Positions 47,401-60,797 of a stretch of DNA of 64,000 bases are shown here, in pieces. Every line of letters starts with the position of its first letter. Position 1 is the first letter of the stretch. A program made the translations under genes and the position numbers. The DNA comes from Viola odorata. Lineage: Eukaryota > Streptophyta > Magnoliopsida > Malpighiales > Violaceae. The stretch is taken from positions 64,900,367-64,964,366 of the forward strand of contig OY829540.1 of assembly GCA_963691705.1 (NCBI GenBank), given 5' to 3'. Below the pieces are notes generated by a model. That model did no database searches. It was not told the DNA's origin and saw nothing but the letters and a program-made list of their open reading frames with translations.

Positions 47401-50400
47401 GAACTGGCTCGAAGCCACTTGGGTACCTGGTCATATCTTGTCATCTCCTCAATCCAATCCAGTTCTTCATCCATTTGATCAAACAATTCAACTTCATCTT
47501 CACTCCTTGCTATCATGCGATTTACCTCTTGGAGAGATGGAACATCATGGACAGTTTCTTGATATCGTTCGTCATCATGCAATAACGTTTCCAAAGTCAT
47601 GCGTCTCTCTTCATGAGTTGTTCTTTGGTCAAAGCGACCAGCATTGATGACCTCATCAGCCATGTCTATCTTGTACTGTTGAATATTATTCCTTATAAGG
47701 CCCTCAATGGATGCTATATATCGATCCTTGCCTGCAAGATCATCTTCAAGATCAACCATACCTCCACTTCTGGTTTCATCCTCTTTCTGATGGCTAGAGA
47801 TTTTGCCAACAACTGCTTCCATATAAAGGACTTTGACTTCTCTCGTCTGTCCAATTCGGTGGGCTCTGGCAACTGCCTGTTCCTCATTTTTAGGGTTCGG
47901 GTCTGGATCATAAATAATAACCGTGTCAGCAGACTGAAGGTTAAGTCCCCGTCCAGCAGCACGGATACTAAGCAAGAAGATAAAGCAGTCAGATCCAGGG
48001 CTATTAAAATCAACAATAGCAGATTCACGATCTTCCAGGCTAGTTGTTCCATCAATCCTTCTGTAGACTAGACGCCGCCACTGTAAATACTCCTCCAATA
48101 TATCAAGGAGTTTTGTCATTGTACTAAACAGTAGCACCCGGTGACCTGTTCTCTGAAGTTTTATAAGGATCCTATCAAGGATCCATAATTTCCCACAAGA
48201 TTTAACAAGGAAATCCTTTGAGAAGTCATTGAAATATGGATAATTAAGCAAAGGATGGTTGCAAGTTTTCCGAAGCTCCATACATCTGTTATTTAAGGTT
48301 CTGTACACCTTGGCCTGATATATTGGATTTTTTTGAACCCTGCGCTGTTCATCCTCAGGATCAACCCTAAGAGTGCCTGTAGATTTGATCCAATCGTAGA
48401 CGGCGCTCTGAATAGCAGACATTCTACATCTCAAAACAAACGAAATCTGCAATGCAGCACCAGTATTAAAATCAACTAACAAAAAGACAATCAATGCAGG
48501 AATGGCATAAAACCAGCTTACAAAAGATAATGATTGAATACAAAAGCCATTGCAATACCTTAGGTGGAAGTGAACCTTCGACATCTTCAACACGACGTCT
48601 GAGCATAAAAGGCTCCAATATTTGGTGAAGTCTGTGAATGATGATAACCTTCTTTTCAGTCTCAAGCCAATCATCCTCCGCATCATGTGTAGTATTTTCC
48701 TTCTGAAATGGCTTGGAGAACCAATCATGGAAAGCTTTTCGATTATCAAAAACTTCAGGTAGAAGAAGGTTCAAAAGTGACCAAAGTTCCTTCAGATCAT
48801 TCTGTAGAAAAGCAATACAGAATGTTAAACCCATTTCCAAGCTCCACTTCAGTGAGTTAAAAACGAAGTTTTCTCCAAATGCTCTGTTTTAAACTCAAGT
48901 CCCTGACTCCCTGTGTTCCATGTTTAAGAATTTAAAGAATGAACCTATTTTTAGTCAAAGAGGAAATCGGTAACCAAAAATAATTTGAGAGAGGAGACAC
49001 TTCTGTTATATTAAAACTTGATTGATACACATCACCCCAAAAAAAAAATCCAATTCCCATCTGTAAACTGCAGCAACTCCAATCCAATGACTACATCTTG
49101 CCATCTTTTTGTGGGTCCTCTCAGTGAACAATATTAAACCAAGTGTTATCTATTCTCATATAGACACGTGTACATGAATGTAATGAGTTTTTAGAAATAA
49201 CATTGTGAAAGGGAACAGTAAAGGAAATATGAAATGGTTATCAAAATAATTTAGTACCCAGTCAACATTTTCTGAGACTCATTCTCTGACATACTTGACG
49301 TGATGTACCTAGCCTGACCCACATCAGATAGGCATGTTTTTCATTTTTCCAACAAAGAATGCATGTCAATCCAAATCCATGATTCACCAGTGCAAACCAT
49401 ATATTCCAAGAGAAGTAAATACAAAGGAACTGTACTTAATAATCTTTTAGAAGTTACCATGCGCTTTATATTTTGGTTCTTCAAGTATTCTGTTATTAAT
49501 CAATCTTTATTTCAAAGAGGGATGCAAATTACAGTTGTCATGCCTGTTAATGATCTACAACCATTTTTCAACCCAAGACCGAGTTCATCCATTAACCTTA
49601 ACTAGACCAAAAGACACTTGATTGATCAGTAAAAAAGTTCAGAAAAAAAACGAAAGAATAGACTCAGTAGCATCCTTATCTTTGTTCATGGATGCAAATA
49701 TAATACTAAGAAAAATACTTAAATGAGAAATTGAGGCAGAGAACAATTTAACCACAACTACCAACACACAGTACTTAAAAAAAAGGTAATCCAAAACCAA
49801 AACACTCTCTGCATCTGTCAGAAAAATAGGTGGCAATCAACAGTAAACATGCCTTCAACAGACCTGTAAAGGTGTCCCCGTGAGAAGCAAGCGCCTCTGA
49901 CAGCGATACCTATCAAGATCACGGGCTAAAACTGATTCCCTGTCCTTCATTCTCTGTGCTTCATCAATTATGATGTACTTCCAATCAACTTTAGAAAGTT
50001 TTGAGCGATCGTACATGATAAACTCATAAGTTGTCACCAGAACATTAAATTTCATAGCGCAAACCTCCTACGGTTGATAAGCAAAAATAAGCAATTCATA
50101 TGAAACCCAAAGATCAAATATAAAAGTAGAATCGTGAATGTACTATTCTTACTTGGGAAAACAACTTTGATCTTTGATCCTTTGCACCAACATAAAAAAT
50201 GCATGACACTGATGGTAGCCAACTATGGAGCTCACTCTGCAGTATGAAGAAAGCTCAGATTCAGATTACCCAAAAACGAAAAGATATTTTAGCCATAGAA
50301 CACAGCCAGCAAAAAGAAACTAACCTTCCAGTTGACCAACACTGCATTAGGAACAATTATAAGATGTGGACCATAGTTCCCCTTAAATTCCATCAGATAG

Positions 50401-53400
50401 GCAATCAATGCCATCACCTGGAAGAAAAAAGATGGCGCACTTATGAATTGTTTATCATGCCATGAACAGCTCCGTACACATGTGACACATCAATCTGTAA
50501 CAGCCAAGTATCTTAACACAACTATACAAGATACGTGTAAAAGACTGGGACCTGAACCGTCTTTCCAAGACCCATCTCATCCGCGAGGATTCCATTTAAT
50601 TTGTTGTTATACAGCGAAAGCATCCACTGCAACCCAACCTGGGGAGCAACCACAAAGAGAGAGCAATACATTAAAACACTAATCTTCAACATAACAATGA
50701 AGCAAAAAGTAGAATGCACAACATAACAAATACATCAATCACCAAATATAGCAGCCTACAATTTGATAATCTCGTAAGGTTCCTTTCCGTAACATTGAGG
50801 GTTGACGTATGACCCTCTCGTTCACAGCATGAGCAAGGTGGTAATATCTGGCAATAAAAGTAAGAAATGAAAAAGATCAGCCCCTTATAATTGCATTTGT
50901 AACTTTCTGCAGGAAGAAAATGTGATCAGCTGAAGAACAGAAGTCATGTGCACTATACAAAAAAATTCTTCGTCGGATGCTGCAAAGCATACATCTCATT
51001 AACCACCCCACAGCCACTTTATTAACTGAACAGCACTACCGTAAGAGCAGAAAATAGAAAGCATAAATCACACTTACTTGTTAACAGACGAACTATCCCT
51101 GGGTGCATTCATTTCCATGAACCTGTTTCTTATCATCACTTCCTCTCCAGCACATGCAGCTGCTGCCCTGACTTCTTCTTCGGACAGACCCTATAATGAC
51201 AATAACAACAATAACTGAAAAAGGGGGGGGGGGGAAACTACTCCATAATCTTAGACCGCATAAACCAAAGGGATAAGAGGAGATAATATAAAACTATTGG
51301 TTCACAGAAAAGTAATTGGCAGCAGCACACACACAACACAGAAAGAGTGCAAAAAGCATGCCTGCAGTCGAGCAGCAGCTGCAGCAGCATTTGCTGCCTC
51401 TTCAACTTCCTGTGTATTCTTCGCAGCTGTAATTTTACTGCCCAGTTTATGAAGATATTCTTCTGTCTGAGACAAGAATGATGACAGAACTGTATATCTC
51501 TCAGCAGCATCACCAGGAATGTTAGTCTGCTGCTCTAACAGCATTTCTCTATACCTTTCCACATCATTATTCTTTAGCGCTTCCATCCTTCTATTGCGGC
51601 CATCATCTTTTTTCTTTGAAAACTCCCTCAACATCCTCTCGTGGTACTTGGCAACTCCTCTGTTGCGAGCAGTTCGAGCATCGCGGATCGCCCAGTGAGC
51701 CTCAAGAAGCTTCTTACGCCATTGAAAGATGGATTTCAGTTGTTTCTCTCTCATGGCCTTTTGAGAGGCCTGTACCTGTCTTGTCAGCTCCATTCGCTGA
51801 CGCTCACATAACCGTACAAACTTTCTATAAGGCCTGTCAGGCATAGCCATTATCTCCTGTTGTTGTTGGTCAACTTCATCCCTTAAGCGTGTCTGCAGAT
51901 TTAGAAGCTTAAGTTTTTTCTCTTCAATTTGCAACCGCAAAACTAGATCTGGCCTAATCCTTTTCCTCTCTAAATTTACTGCCAGTAAAGTATTGATTTT
52001 CTTCAAATTTTCTGACCTTTTCTTACCTAGCACTTCTAGGCCTTCCTCAAAAAGAAGATCTTTCACATCATAGGCCAGTGTCAGATTACTATTCGTATTA
52101 ATAATCCCTGCTGACCCAACAGAGTCATGTTTCCTAGTGAAAAAGGGAAAGTCAAATAATGGCCCATGATACTTTCGAGCGGAGCCACTATCCTTTGGCT
52201 GTGGCACAGTGGTTGATTGCGGTTGTGGTTGTGGTTGTGATTGTGATTGTGTCTGTGCTTGAGCTTGGGCTTGGGCTTGGGCTTGGGCCTGTGCCTGTGC
52301 CTGTGCTTGCACTTGAGCTTGGGCTTGGGTCTGTCCTTGCCCTAGCCCTTGCCCCTGACCCTGGCTCTGCCCTTGCCCCTGGCCATGAACTTGAAATCGA
52401 CCATGTGCTTGTGACTGAGCTGATGCTGGTGCTGGAGCTGGTGACTGTAACTGTGCAGGTTTCCTGGTTTGAATGCCATCAGATGAAGGAAACTGAGATG
52501 CAACAGCCTTCCCCCTTTCTACAGCAGGATCACTTTTAATAGATAGTTTCTGCAGATTCCGTTCAGCTTCCTGGTCTGACTTAACAGAAAATACACCAGT
52601 TTTCTGCTCTTCCTTTCTTGTAGCTACCATGGGAGCAGGCTCCTTCACCATAGCTGGAGCTTTCTGCATATGAACCGTTGACACAGTTGCTTTCTCATCT
52701 CTTTCAAATGCTTCCTCTTTTGTAACATTCTGCCCATTTGAAGACCGTATGACCTGAGAGTCCTTCTCATTGGACTCCAAATGCTGGGCTTGGTCTTCAG
52801 CAATCTTCCCACAAGATCTGTCTTGACTACTTCCACCAGTAGGGGTAAATTGCTGTTGTAATTGCAAATCAAGGGGCGGTGGAGCAATAGCTTTAAGAAG
52901 CTCCTGCGGAAGTGTACCTTCTCCTTTCTGTAGGAACATATAAAAGAAAGGAATGCCATTAACTTAGCACTAATCAAGTCAATTTGGAAAGAAAAAAAAG
53001 TGGTAAGAACATGAGGGATTATCAGACCTTTAGTCGTCTAAATGCTAATATTTGTGCTTTAAGTACATGCAGCTGCTGCTTTGTAAACCCAGTATGCTGC
53101 TGTGCCACCTGAATAGCTGACCCACCTTGTGAAGGTGGATGGTTGCTCAAGCTACCATCACTTGGATGGCCAGCAGATTGAGAAGCTCGATTCAACTGCC
53201 TTAGATGTTGCATTTCCGAAGTTTCAGGGCCAACGATGACATTTTTTATGGGCAAAAGCTGATCAGCGCTTTGGCTCATGTTTGCAGGTGATTGAGGTGG
53301 ATGCATTGGGGGCATTACATTTCCAGGCACAGCTGCCTGCCTAGGAGCCACTTGACTCTCTCTACCATGAAAACCAGGCTGAGGCATTACAAGGTTGTTA

Positions 53401-54975
53401 GCGCTGTTTACAATCGCAGCATTAGAGGTTGAACCAAATGGGCCAGATGAAACAGTATGTCTAGCTTTTACAGAGCCTGACTGCCCAGACATATCACTTG
53501 ATGAGTTACCATGTGGAGAATTATCACTTGCAATTGAAGGAGAAGTAACCTGCTGCTTTGACACAGGGACAGGTGATGACTGTGAGACTGCATTGCTTTC
53601 ATTTGGCTTTTGTGACGAAGCCATTCTTGGCTGCATAAATGGAATTAGCTGAGCGATCAAATTGGCATTTGCAGGATGTGATAAATCAATATTCCGCTCA
53701 AGTGCCCATGCTTGCACTGCTTGCAACTGGGCAAGCTGGTTGTTTGCCATGTTTTGCTGAGCCTGGGGTGATTGCATAGGCCTTAGAGCTTGTGGCTGTG
53801 TTGATTGTCCAACGGCATTTGGTTGGGTTGGCTTTTGCTGGTTCCTCTGTTCAGAACCTAGATGCTGTCCTTGCTCTACCTGCTTTTCGCGAGAAAAATG
53901 GTCAGATGGGTTGTTGGAGGACGATGCTTGTGTGTGATTAGCTGCCTGCATTGCCACGAGTTCCTGCATCTTCAAGTTTCCCATCCGATCCTGATCCTTG
54001 GCAGAGGCTTGACCCAGCATTCCCATTTTAGCTTGTTGCTGTGTCTGCATTGCCAAAGCTGACTGCTGTTGGGCAGCTTGAAAAGCATATTGTATATAAG
54101 CCTGATGAACTGGATTCAAAGCTTGTTGCTCAACACCTTGAGCCCTATTCTGTCCCTCTAGGGAAGAACCCTGTTGTTGAGCCATATCAAAGAACTTCCT
54201 CGCCTGCTGAGAAGCCATCTGCATCGACCCTGGAGATGAAACATAATTGTTCCCCCCCATAACCCCTTGAAGGGCACCTGCTTGGTAAGCTAGAATTGCC
54301 TCATTCCCTTCAGATTTTCTAAGCAGTTGTTGCTGCAATGCCTGAACAATAAACATTTACAACAAGAACAAGACTGAATAACAGAATGACCAAAAAAACA
54401 ATTACAAATCAGCATCATGAAGAAAGTTTAAAAAAAAACAAAATAAATGGAAAACAGACATGATCACCTAGAATTAAAAACATTTCATTCAAATCTCCAA
54501 CGTATAAGGAAATGCCAAAATACTTAAAGGCAACAAAAATCCAAGGCGGCCCCCGCCCCAGTTGACTCCAATCAAGCTTTCTTACACGTTTCAGATGAGC
54601 TAATAAGAAGTAAAATCAATGCCCTATCACAGCTCATTCTCTTAATTAGTACTTCCCTACTTTGTCTCCTCAAAAGACTCAACCTAACCAAATTCATCAG
54701 GAACCAACTGATCATTGACAGTTATATTAACCTAAATGGAAAGAATCAAAACAAAATCAAACAAACAAACAAACAAAAACCCTCACCTGTCTAGACTGAT
54801 GTTGTTGTTGCTGCTGTTGCTGCTGGTGGTGCTGCTGTTGCTGTACTGAATCAAAAGACAACTGGTGTGGAGTGGAAACCGCAGAAGATGAAGAAGACGG
54901 AGATGCTGCGGCTGAGGAGGTAGAGGCCGCCCGCCCAGCCGGTCCCACCCGGCTGGGCCCACCACCAGATTGCAT
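44440..54975 (-). CDS. BRM: BRAHMA (BRM) SWI/SNF chromatin-remodelling ATPase
   Basis: Fourteen exons: 54787-54975, 53028-54341, 51362-52927, 51078-51190, 50760-50847, 50552-50638, 50325-50417, 50153-50236, 49864-50067, 48559-48801, 46890-48446, 46254-46787, 45718-45969, 44440-45078. All join in frame to 2320 residues, longer than Arabidopsis BRM (2193, from memory). Order: Gln-rich N-terminus; QLQ domain at ~480-520 ([20 protein letters not shown]); a dipeptide repeat at ~679-741; HSA domain at ~850-950; SNF2 ATPase from ~1080 with [28 protein letters not shown] and [15 protein letters not shown]; an AT-hook (KRGRPKGKK) near 1690; bromodomain-like C-terminus ([18 protein letters not shown]). 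BRM slides and evicts nucleosomes and opposes Polycomb. Thirteen introns; the third uses a GC donor. It matches At2g46020. Confidence 0.96.
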
Positions 54976-57740
54976 GCAAAATTCGATCGATCAACAACCC
55001 AAAAAACAAATTCTTCAACTTACCACATACAAAGCCCAAAAATCAAAATCGAAAAAAAACGGGCGAATCAAAACCGATCCCTCCTAAAGAAACAAAACAA
55101 ATGTCCGCCAAAAAAAACCCCCACTTAACCCTCCGATCCCAACGTTCGAAAACACACTCACTTGCTCTCTCCCCTCCTGTCCACTTTCTCTCTCCCTGCG
55201 GCCGGATTTTTTTTTTTCCCTTATAAAATGACAAATAAAAATAAGAATAATAAAGACGATAATTACGGAGGGCTGTGATAAGAAGAAAAGACAGTGGATC
55301 GTGAGAGGATGCGTGAAAGAGTTAGGTGATTTCCTTTTCCCTCACTTTTCTACTCCTCACCACTCTCTTCTTGTACCATAAAAATGTGATTTTTCGTTTT
55401 TTTTTTTCTCTCCCTCTCTGGATGCTCAGTCAAACCCTAGGGATTTTGATTTTTTGTTCGATTTTATTTTTGGAGGAGAGAAGGGTGGGGCGAGGTTGTA
55501 AAATGTTAAAAATCAAAGGTTTGGTGATGAAAATATCAGGTTGTTTTCTTTTTCTTTTTTTCCTCTTCTGCGCCTTTAATGCTGAGATGTGGGGTCCACT
55601 TTGGTTAGAAATTTATAGAAAAAGAAGGGGGTATACTCTACAGTTTTTCAAATTTACTGGTCCGGTCCCCTATATTTATTTTATTTCCAATCTTGTCAAG
55701 TGTATCTTTCAGCTAAGTAACTAATATTATTCGAGTATTATCAACAATATTGGAAGCTGGAACTACGACTCATGCCCCTCTAAGTTTTTTAAAACTTCCA
55801 TTTTAGTTCATGTATGTTATTGCATTTTAATAAAAATCCTTATATGTGGCCCATGCAAAATTGAAATTTTCTTGTATACTCTTGATTTTTATTTTTTTAC
55901 CCTTGTGCATTAACTTTGCCCCCAAAACTCGAGCACAAATTTTTTATTAATAGTAGGTAATTCCCTGACTATTTGACCACAATCAATATTAATAATTATT
56001 TAATATTAAATGAACCAATTAATATGTAAATTTAATATAATCGTGATATGTATAAAAAAAGTTTTTAACCATTAAATATAAAATTTTAATGACTAAAAAA
56101 AATTTCCTCTCAGAATTATATGTAACATTGTACTCCATATTCATCTCTGTATACAAAATGCTTCTTCTTCTTTTACCAATCCTTCGGGCATTACTGTGAA
56201 TTTTATAGACTTATTAATGACACTGTCAATTCACATAAATTCACTCCAGCCATTGATGACGGTGATCTTTTTTTTTATATTTATCAATTGGTTTCCTCCA
56301 AGAAAATTCGATAAGATTATTCTCGAAAGAGATTCTAAAATGCTTGTTAATTGCCTTAGGGCCTATTTGGCGTTCCTGTTCTAGCTGAAAAAGTTCTGTT
56401 TGCAAAAGTCAGTTTCAAACTTTTGCAAAAGTCAGTTTCAAACTTTTGCAAAACGGAGTATGCTGTTTGGTAAATGTTTGTTAAAAGTTCTGTGGGGAAA
56501 CCAGAAGTTGTTTTTGATGTTTGGTAAAACCTGTTTTAAAACTATGGTTGGAATGTAAAATGACCATAAAGGACATAATTCATATAAAGTGTTAGAATTA
56601 ATTTTTTTAGTATCTTTATATATATTTTTAATCAATTTATTTATAATCTAACATCTACCACCTAATATTTATCTAATATCATAAATTAAATTAAACTTAT
56701 TAATACCATAAAAAATATAAGTTATTAATACCATGGTTTAAATCATTATATTAAAAATTTTGCAAACTCTATATAGATAATTTTAATCAATATATTTCTA
56801 TAAACAAATATAGATAGTTGTCATTATTTTATTTTTACTTTTCTTTGAAAAATGAATGAAAATATGATAAAATTAGTGGGCATTATTCTTGTTTGGAAAA
56901 TTCATTATTGTCTTTCTAAAAAAATTAGGATATTAAAAAAGACATTATTTCGGCTATGATTTCTTGCTAATGGTATAAAGATTTTTCGAATTATTTGTGA
57001 TTATATAAATGACATTCCTGGAAACTAATTTGTTTGTTTATTTGCACAAAAAGAAAAGCTAAAATAAGAAACAATTAAGTATCCAATCAAAAGCGTTTCA
57101 ATGAGATTAAACTGAATTCTAGAAGTTCAAATGTCAAGTTAGCAACTAAGCGAAAAATTGTGTATAGCTTATACATGCAGGAAAAATTGATTCCAGGAAG
57201 GTGTTCATACAGATTTATAAGGATAGATCTCTCAAATTATATTGTGTTGTATTTAAATTAAAAGAAAGTAGTAGAAGTATTCGCAACCCTGATGTGAATG
57301 ACATATTCCATCAAGATTCTCGTAATTCGTAAAACATGAAATTCATTCTGTAAGTTTTTCATGGATTGTTAACAATATGGAAGATGTACATTACAAGAAA
57401 TTATTTTCTAAGGAAAGAACAACAATTTATACCATGTTTATACAAAGTGACCTGACAAACTCCCTCTCTTTAGCTTCATCGTGTTGCCACTGCCCGCTAC
57501 CAGAACTAGCAATGTTAAGCTTCAGCTTATTTCATACGCACTTGGTAGGAAGTTAAACAATGGGTTAGTTTTGATCTTGATCCATCAGAAGATCTTACTT
57601 GCTGCCACCCTGTTTGTTGGATGCTGTCATGAAAGATTCCCCTCAACCGCACTGCCCTTCAGAATTTGGATTAATAAAAACGAACTCAGACCTGCGTGCT
57701 GGGAGAGTGGCATACAAGTTAAAATGGAATCTTAAATCTT
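54976..57740. other. BRM leader/promoter and AT-rich spacer
   Basis: The first ~350 bases are the BRM leader and promoter, with a poly-T/poly-A tract at 55207-55219. From 55700 it is AT-rich. At 56400-56450 a ~23-base unit containing CTTTTGCAAAAGTCAGTTTC is tandemly duplicated. The sequence GGGCCTATTTGGCGTTC at about 56358 resembles a hAT-type MITE end, but no partner end was found. Confidence 0.45.
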
Positions 57741-58847
57741 GTCGCACCTCCTTTTTCGTTGAAAACGAGTATAGGTTCGGGACGGGCCACAATGCGAGAC
57801 AAGCGTTGGACTTGTCTTAACATCATGCAAAAATGAAGTCGCCACCCTAATTTTCTAAGGTTTAGGGAACCTAATCGTCATGGCATATAAATAAATAAAA
57901 CTAAGGCACAATGGTCTAAACCAAAGAACAATGGTTCGAGGTCGTATTTATGGACTTGGGAAGGTGTTAGGCACCCAAGTCACATCCTAAAAAGGTTACC
58001 GGTATGCGAGGTGTTTTTGAAAATATTTTGAACATGTAATTGGGGCCCTTAAAGGTGACGTTACATCTTAGCATTCGAGACTTGTTATTTCTGTTTGGGT
58101 TCGAGGGATGGGGTTACCATTTTTCTCGATGCTAGAGCGGACGTTCCCCCCTTATCATTGGGCCATGCATGACTTAGTTACTACGTGATCTATCATGGCA
58201 AAACTAGCAAGATACTGATTAATGCATGCATATATATTTTGCGTGGTATTGGGACCACCATACTCATATATCAATACATAGCAGTTAATTTCATAGCATG
58301 AAAAACAAGTGACGTAAACACGTTGTGCATGTGAGATTGATTTTAATTGTTTTAGCAATTCTATATGTCCTGCATATGAATGGGTAGTTCTAACGCCTTC
58401 TAAGTGGTCATGCATTCGATAATGATTGGGGTTTTAGCATTTTCTAAATAAACATACGAGGAAGCGTTTAAGGTAAGCGTACCTTTTTGACGAGCCTCGA
58501 TCGACGAGCGACAAGTAATAATAGCGTAGGTATAGCAAACATACACGATTTTTAGCTACTTAACTAATTATTACAAACCATCAGTTGATAATAAAATTAC
58601 TTATCGGATTATTACAAATTGGAGGTCGGAATAATTAATATAGCTAATTATTACAACAAATCAATTAAAATAAATCCTTGCAAAGAAAGACTTGAATTTT
58701 TAACCTACAAAGTAAAAAGTATTAGCGATAGTTCGAAAAATAATAAATAATGAAAACACATGCAAACATTTATTTAATTTCTAATAAGCAAGAAATTAAT
58801 TAAATAAACACGGCAAGCAACTAAACAGATTATTTATAACATGCAAG

Positions 58848-58955
58848 CATACGAAAATTTAAACATGGCATAAAGTAAACAATTTATCGCATATGAGAAG
58901 TCATACGAAAATTTAAACATGGCATAAAGTAAACAATTTATCGCATACGAGAAGT
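58848..58955. repeat. 54-bp tandem duplication
   Basis: Two adjacent copies of a 54-bp unit beginning CATACGAAAATTTAAACATG differ at only one or two positions; a partial third copy follows. Confidence 0.85.
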
Positions 58956-59068
58956 CATACGAAAAATTAACACTAGTTTACGAAAAATAATTTGTACGCA
59001 TACGAACATTTTACGCAAATTAAATGGGCCGGGCTAGGCCAACTTTCTAATTTTTGAACAATAAAAAA

Positions 59069-59137
59069 TGGGCTTGGAATTATTCCAAGCCCAATATTTT
59101 AATTAAAACAAATGGGCTTGGCAAAAGCCAAGCCCAT
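59069..59137. repeat. Two adjacent hairpins sharing the TGGGCTTGG stem
   Basis: Hairpin 1 has 12-bp arms, 59069-59080 and 59082-59093 (TGGGCTTGGAAT and complement). Hairpin 2 has 11-bp arms, 59112-59122 and 59127-59137 (ATGGGCTTGGC and complement) with an AAAA loop. CCAAGCC recurs nearby at about 59193 and 59224. Confidence 0.8.
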
Positions 59138-60611
59138 CACCTTTCTTTTCCCTTTCCCACGTTACCTTTCTTTCCTTCTTCTTCTCTTATGCCAAGCCCA
59201 TAACCAAACAATTAATTAAAACAGCCAAGCCTAGCCCGTAGCTTCTTCCTTCCCTCCTTCAACTGTTCATCGTCTTCTTCATCCAACCCGACCAGCCTGT
59301 CACCTTCTCCCTCTGATCAAGACAAAACCACGCAACAACCAACATGGAGCACGGCAGCAGCGGAGCACCATGGTAGCGGCAGCAAGGCGAGGCAGTGGGG
59401 CAGCAGCAAGACAGCGGTGACAGCAACGTCTCGGCAGCAGCTCGGCAGCAACTCCCTCAGCAGACCAGCGGCGCGACAGTAGCCGTATGCAGAAAATAAA
59501 TAGACAGAGGTTAGAGCAGCCAAATTAATTGTAGCAATTTAATTGACAAAAGGAGCAATAATTAATTGGAAATAAAACGAGAGCAATTGATTAAAATTGA
59601 AAAAACAGTGGCCATTCCTTAATTAAAATGCAAGTAATTAAATTGAAAGCAGAGGGAGAGAGCATGAAATAAAAGGAGGGGACTAGAGCCTGAGTTGGTC
59701 CCCCTTTTCTTGTTGCTTGAGCTCGTTATTTATAGGGTTGAGATTGGGAGTCGGGGAAGGCGGTGCTACAGTGCGGTTGATGGCAGCTGCCCGAAGGTGA
59801 GCCAAGCTTTGCTCATGTGGCTGAGTGGTGAGTAAGTTTTGAAAATAATATCAAGGGAAATGATGATGATTCAAGTCGGCAAGGCTACTGGGAAGAAAAG
59901 TGAGGCAATTGTAGCAATTGTAGGCAAACATGCATTAATTGTCATTAATGTATGTATTTAGATACGAGTGAAATCGCTCGAAAATGAAAATAAATCCGAA
60001 CCGAGGGAACCGCAGCGTGCAGAAAAATAGGACGAGAAGACTAGTATACAGTAAATAAACGAGAAGTTTGATTTAACGTATTTATTTTCTCTTTCGGAAA
60101 TGTCAAAACGTTCGGACGCAAAATAAATGTCCTTACGATAAAAATTGAACGAAACTGAATGAAGTGGCGTGAAAGAGAAAAATAGTATGTAATTATCAAT
60201 TAAAGAGATTACGCGCCCGACCCACGGTCCAAGGAAACTTACTCGGGACCGAGGAAAGTTCGAGCGAAAAGACAGTTAAAAGCACGAAAAAATTGAAAAT
60301 GCATGAAATGACACGGAATATTAAACAAACTAGCCTGAGACCAAGAATCGACAGAAATTTGACCTAGAAGAGCTATTAAATGTGATAAGCGTAAAAATGA
60401 GTAAAGTTGTGACGAAAAGTCAAAAATCGGGTAGCAACAAATCTTGAAAGTAGAAGCCTTGTGATCGAAACCAGGATCAAGCAAAGAATGCATGCATGAC
60501 TGGAGAGCACAATGAGCTCAAAATGAAGAAGTGACGCAGTAGAGAACTGTCAATTTAAATCAGACCCCATCACTCTAATCCTGAGAGCTAATAGAAGTCA
60601 TGACCGAGAAC

Positions 60612-60797
60612 TCATTCTAGACAAGAACACGGAGAACCTCTATACCAAAGAAAGAAATTCAAGTCACCCAAATCTCTAATTTTGAACTCAGAACTAAGAG
60701 CAGCGATGATCTTGAAAACAAAAGCCTCATCATTACTAGTACGATAATGATTCATCAACTTGTCAAACAGTAAAAAGAGAACACAGAAATTACGCAA
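60612..60797 (-). pseudogene. Copia-type reverse transcriptase fragment
   Basis: A short minus-strand frame contains SSEFKIRDLGDLNFFLWY, matching the conserved (S/K)-(D)LG-(D/E)L-x-(Y/F)FLG segment of Copia reverse transcriptase. The Gly of FLG is changed to Trp, and nothing else of pol is recognisable nearby. Confidence 0.6.

Noticed and set aside
52159..52539. Plus-strand frame of 126 codons rich in Leu/Gly/Val dipeptides
   Set aside because: It is the complement of the BRM x-Gln repeat inside a confirmed exon.
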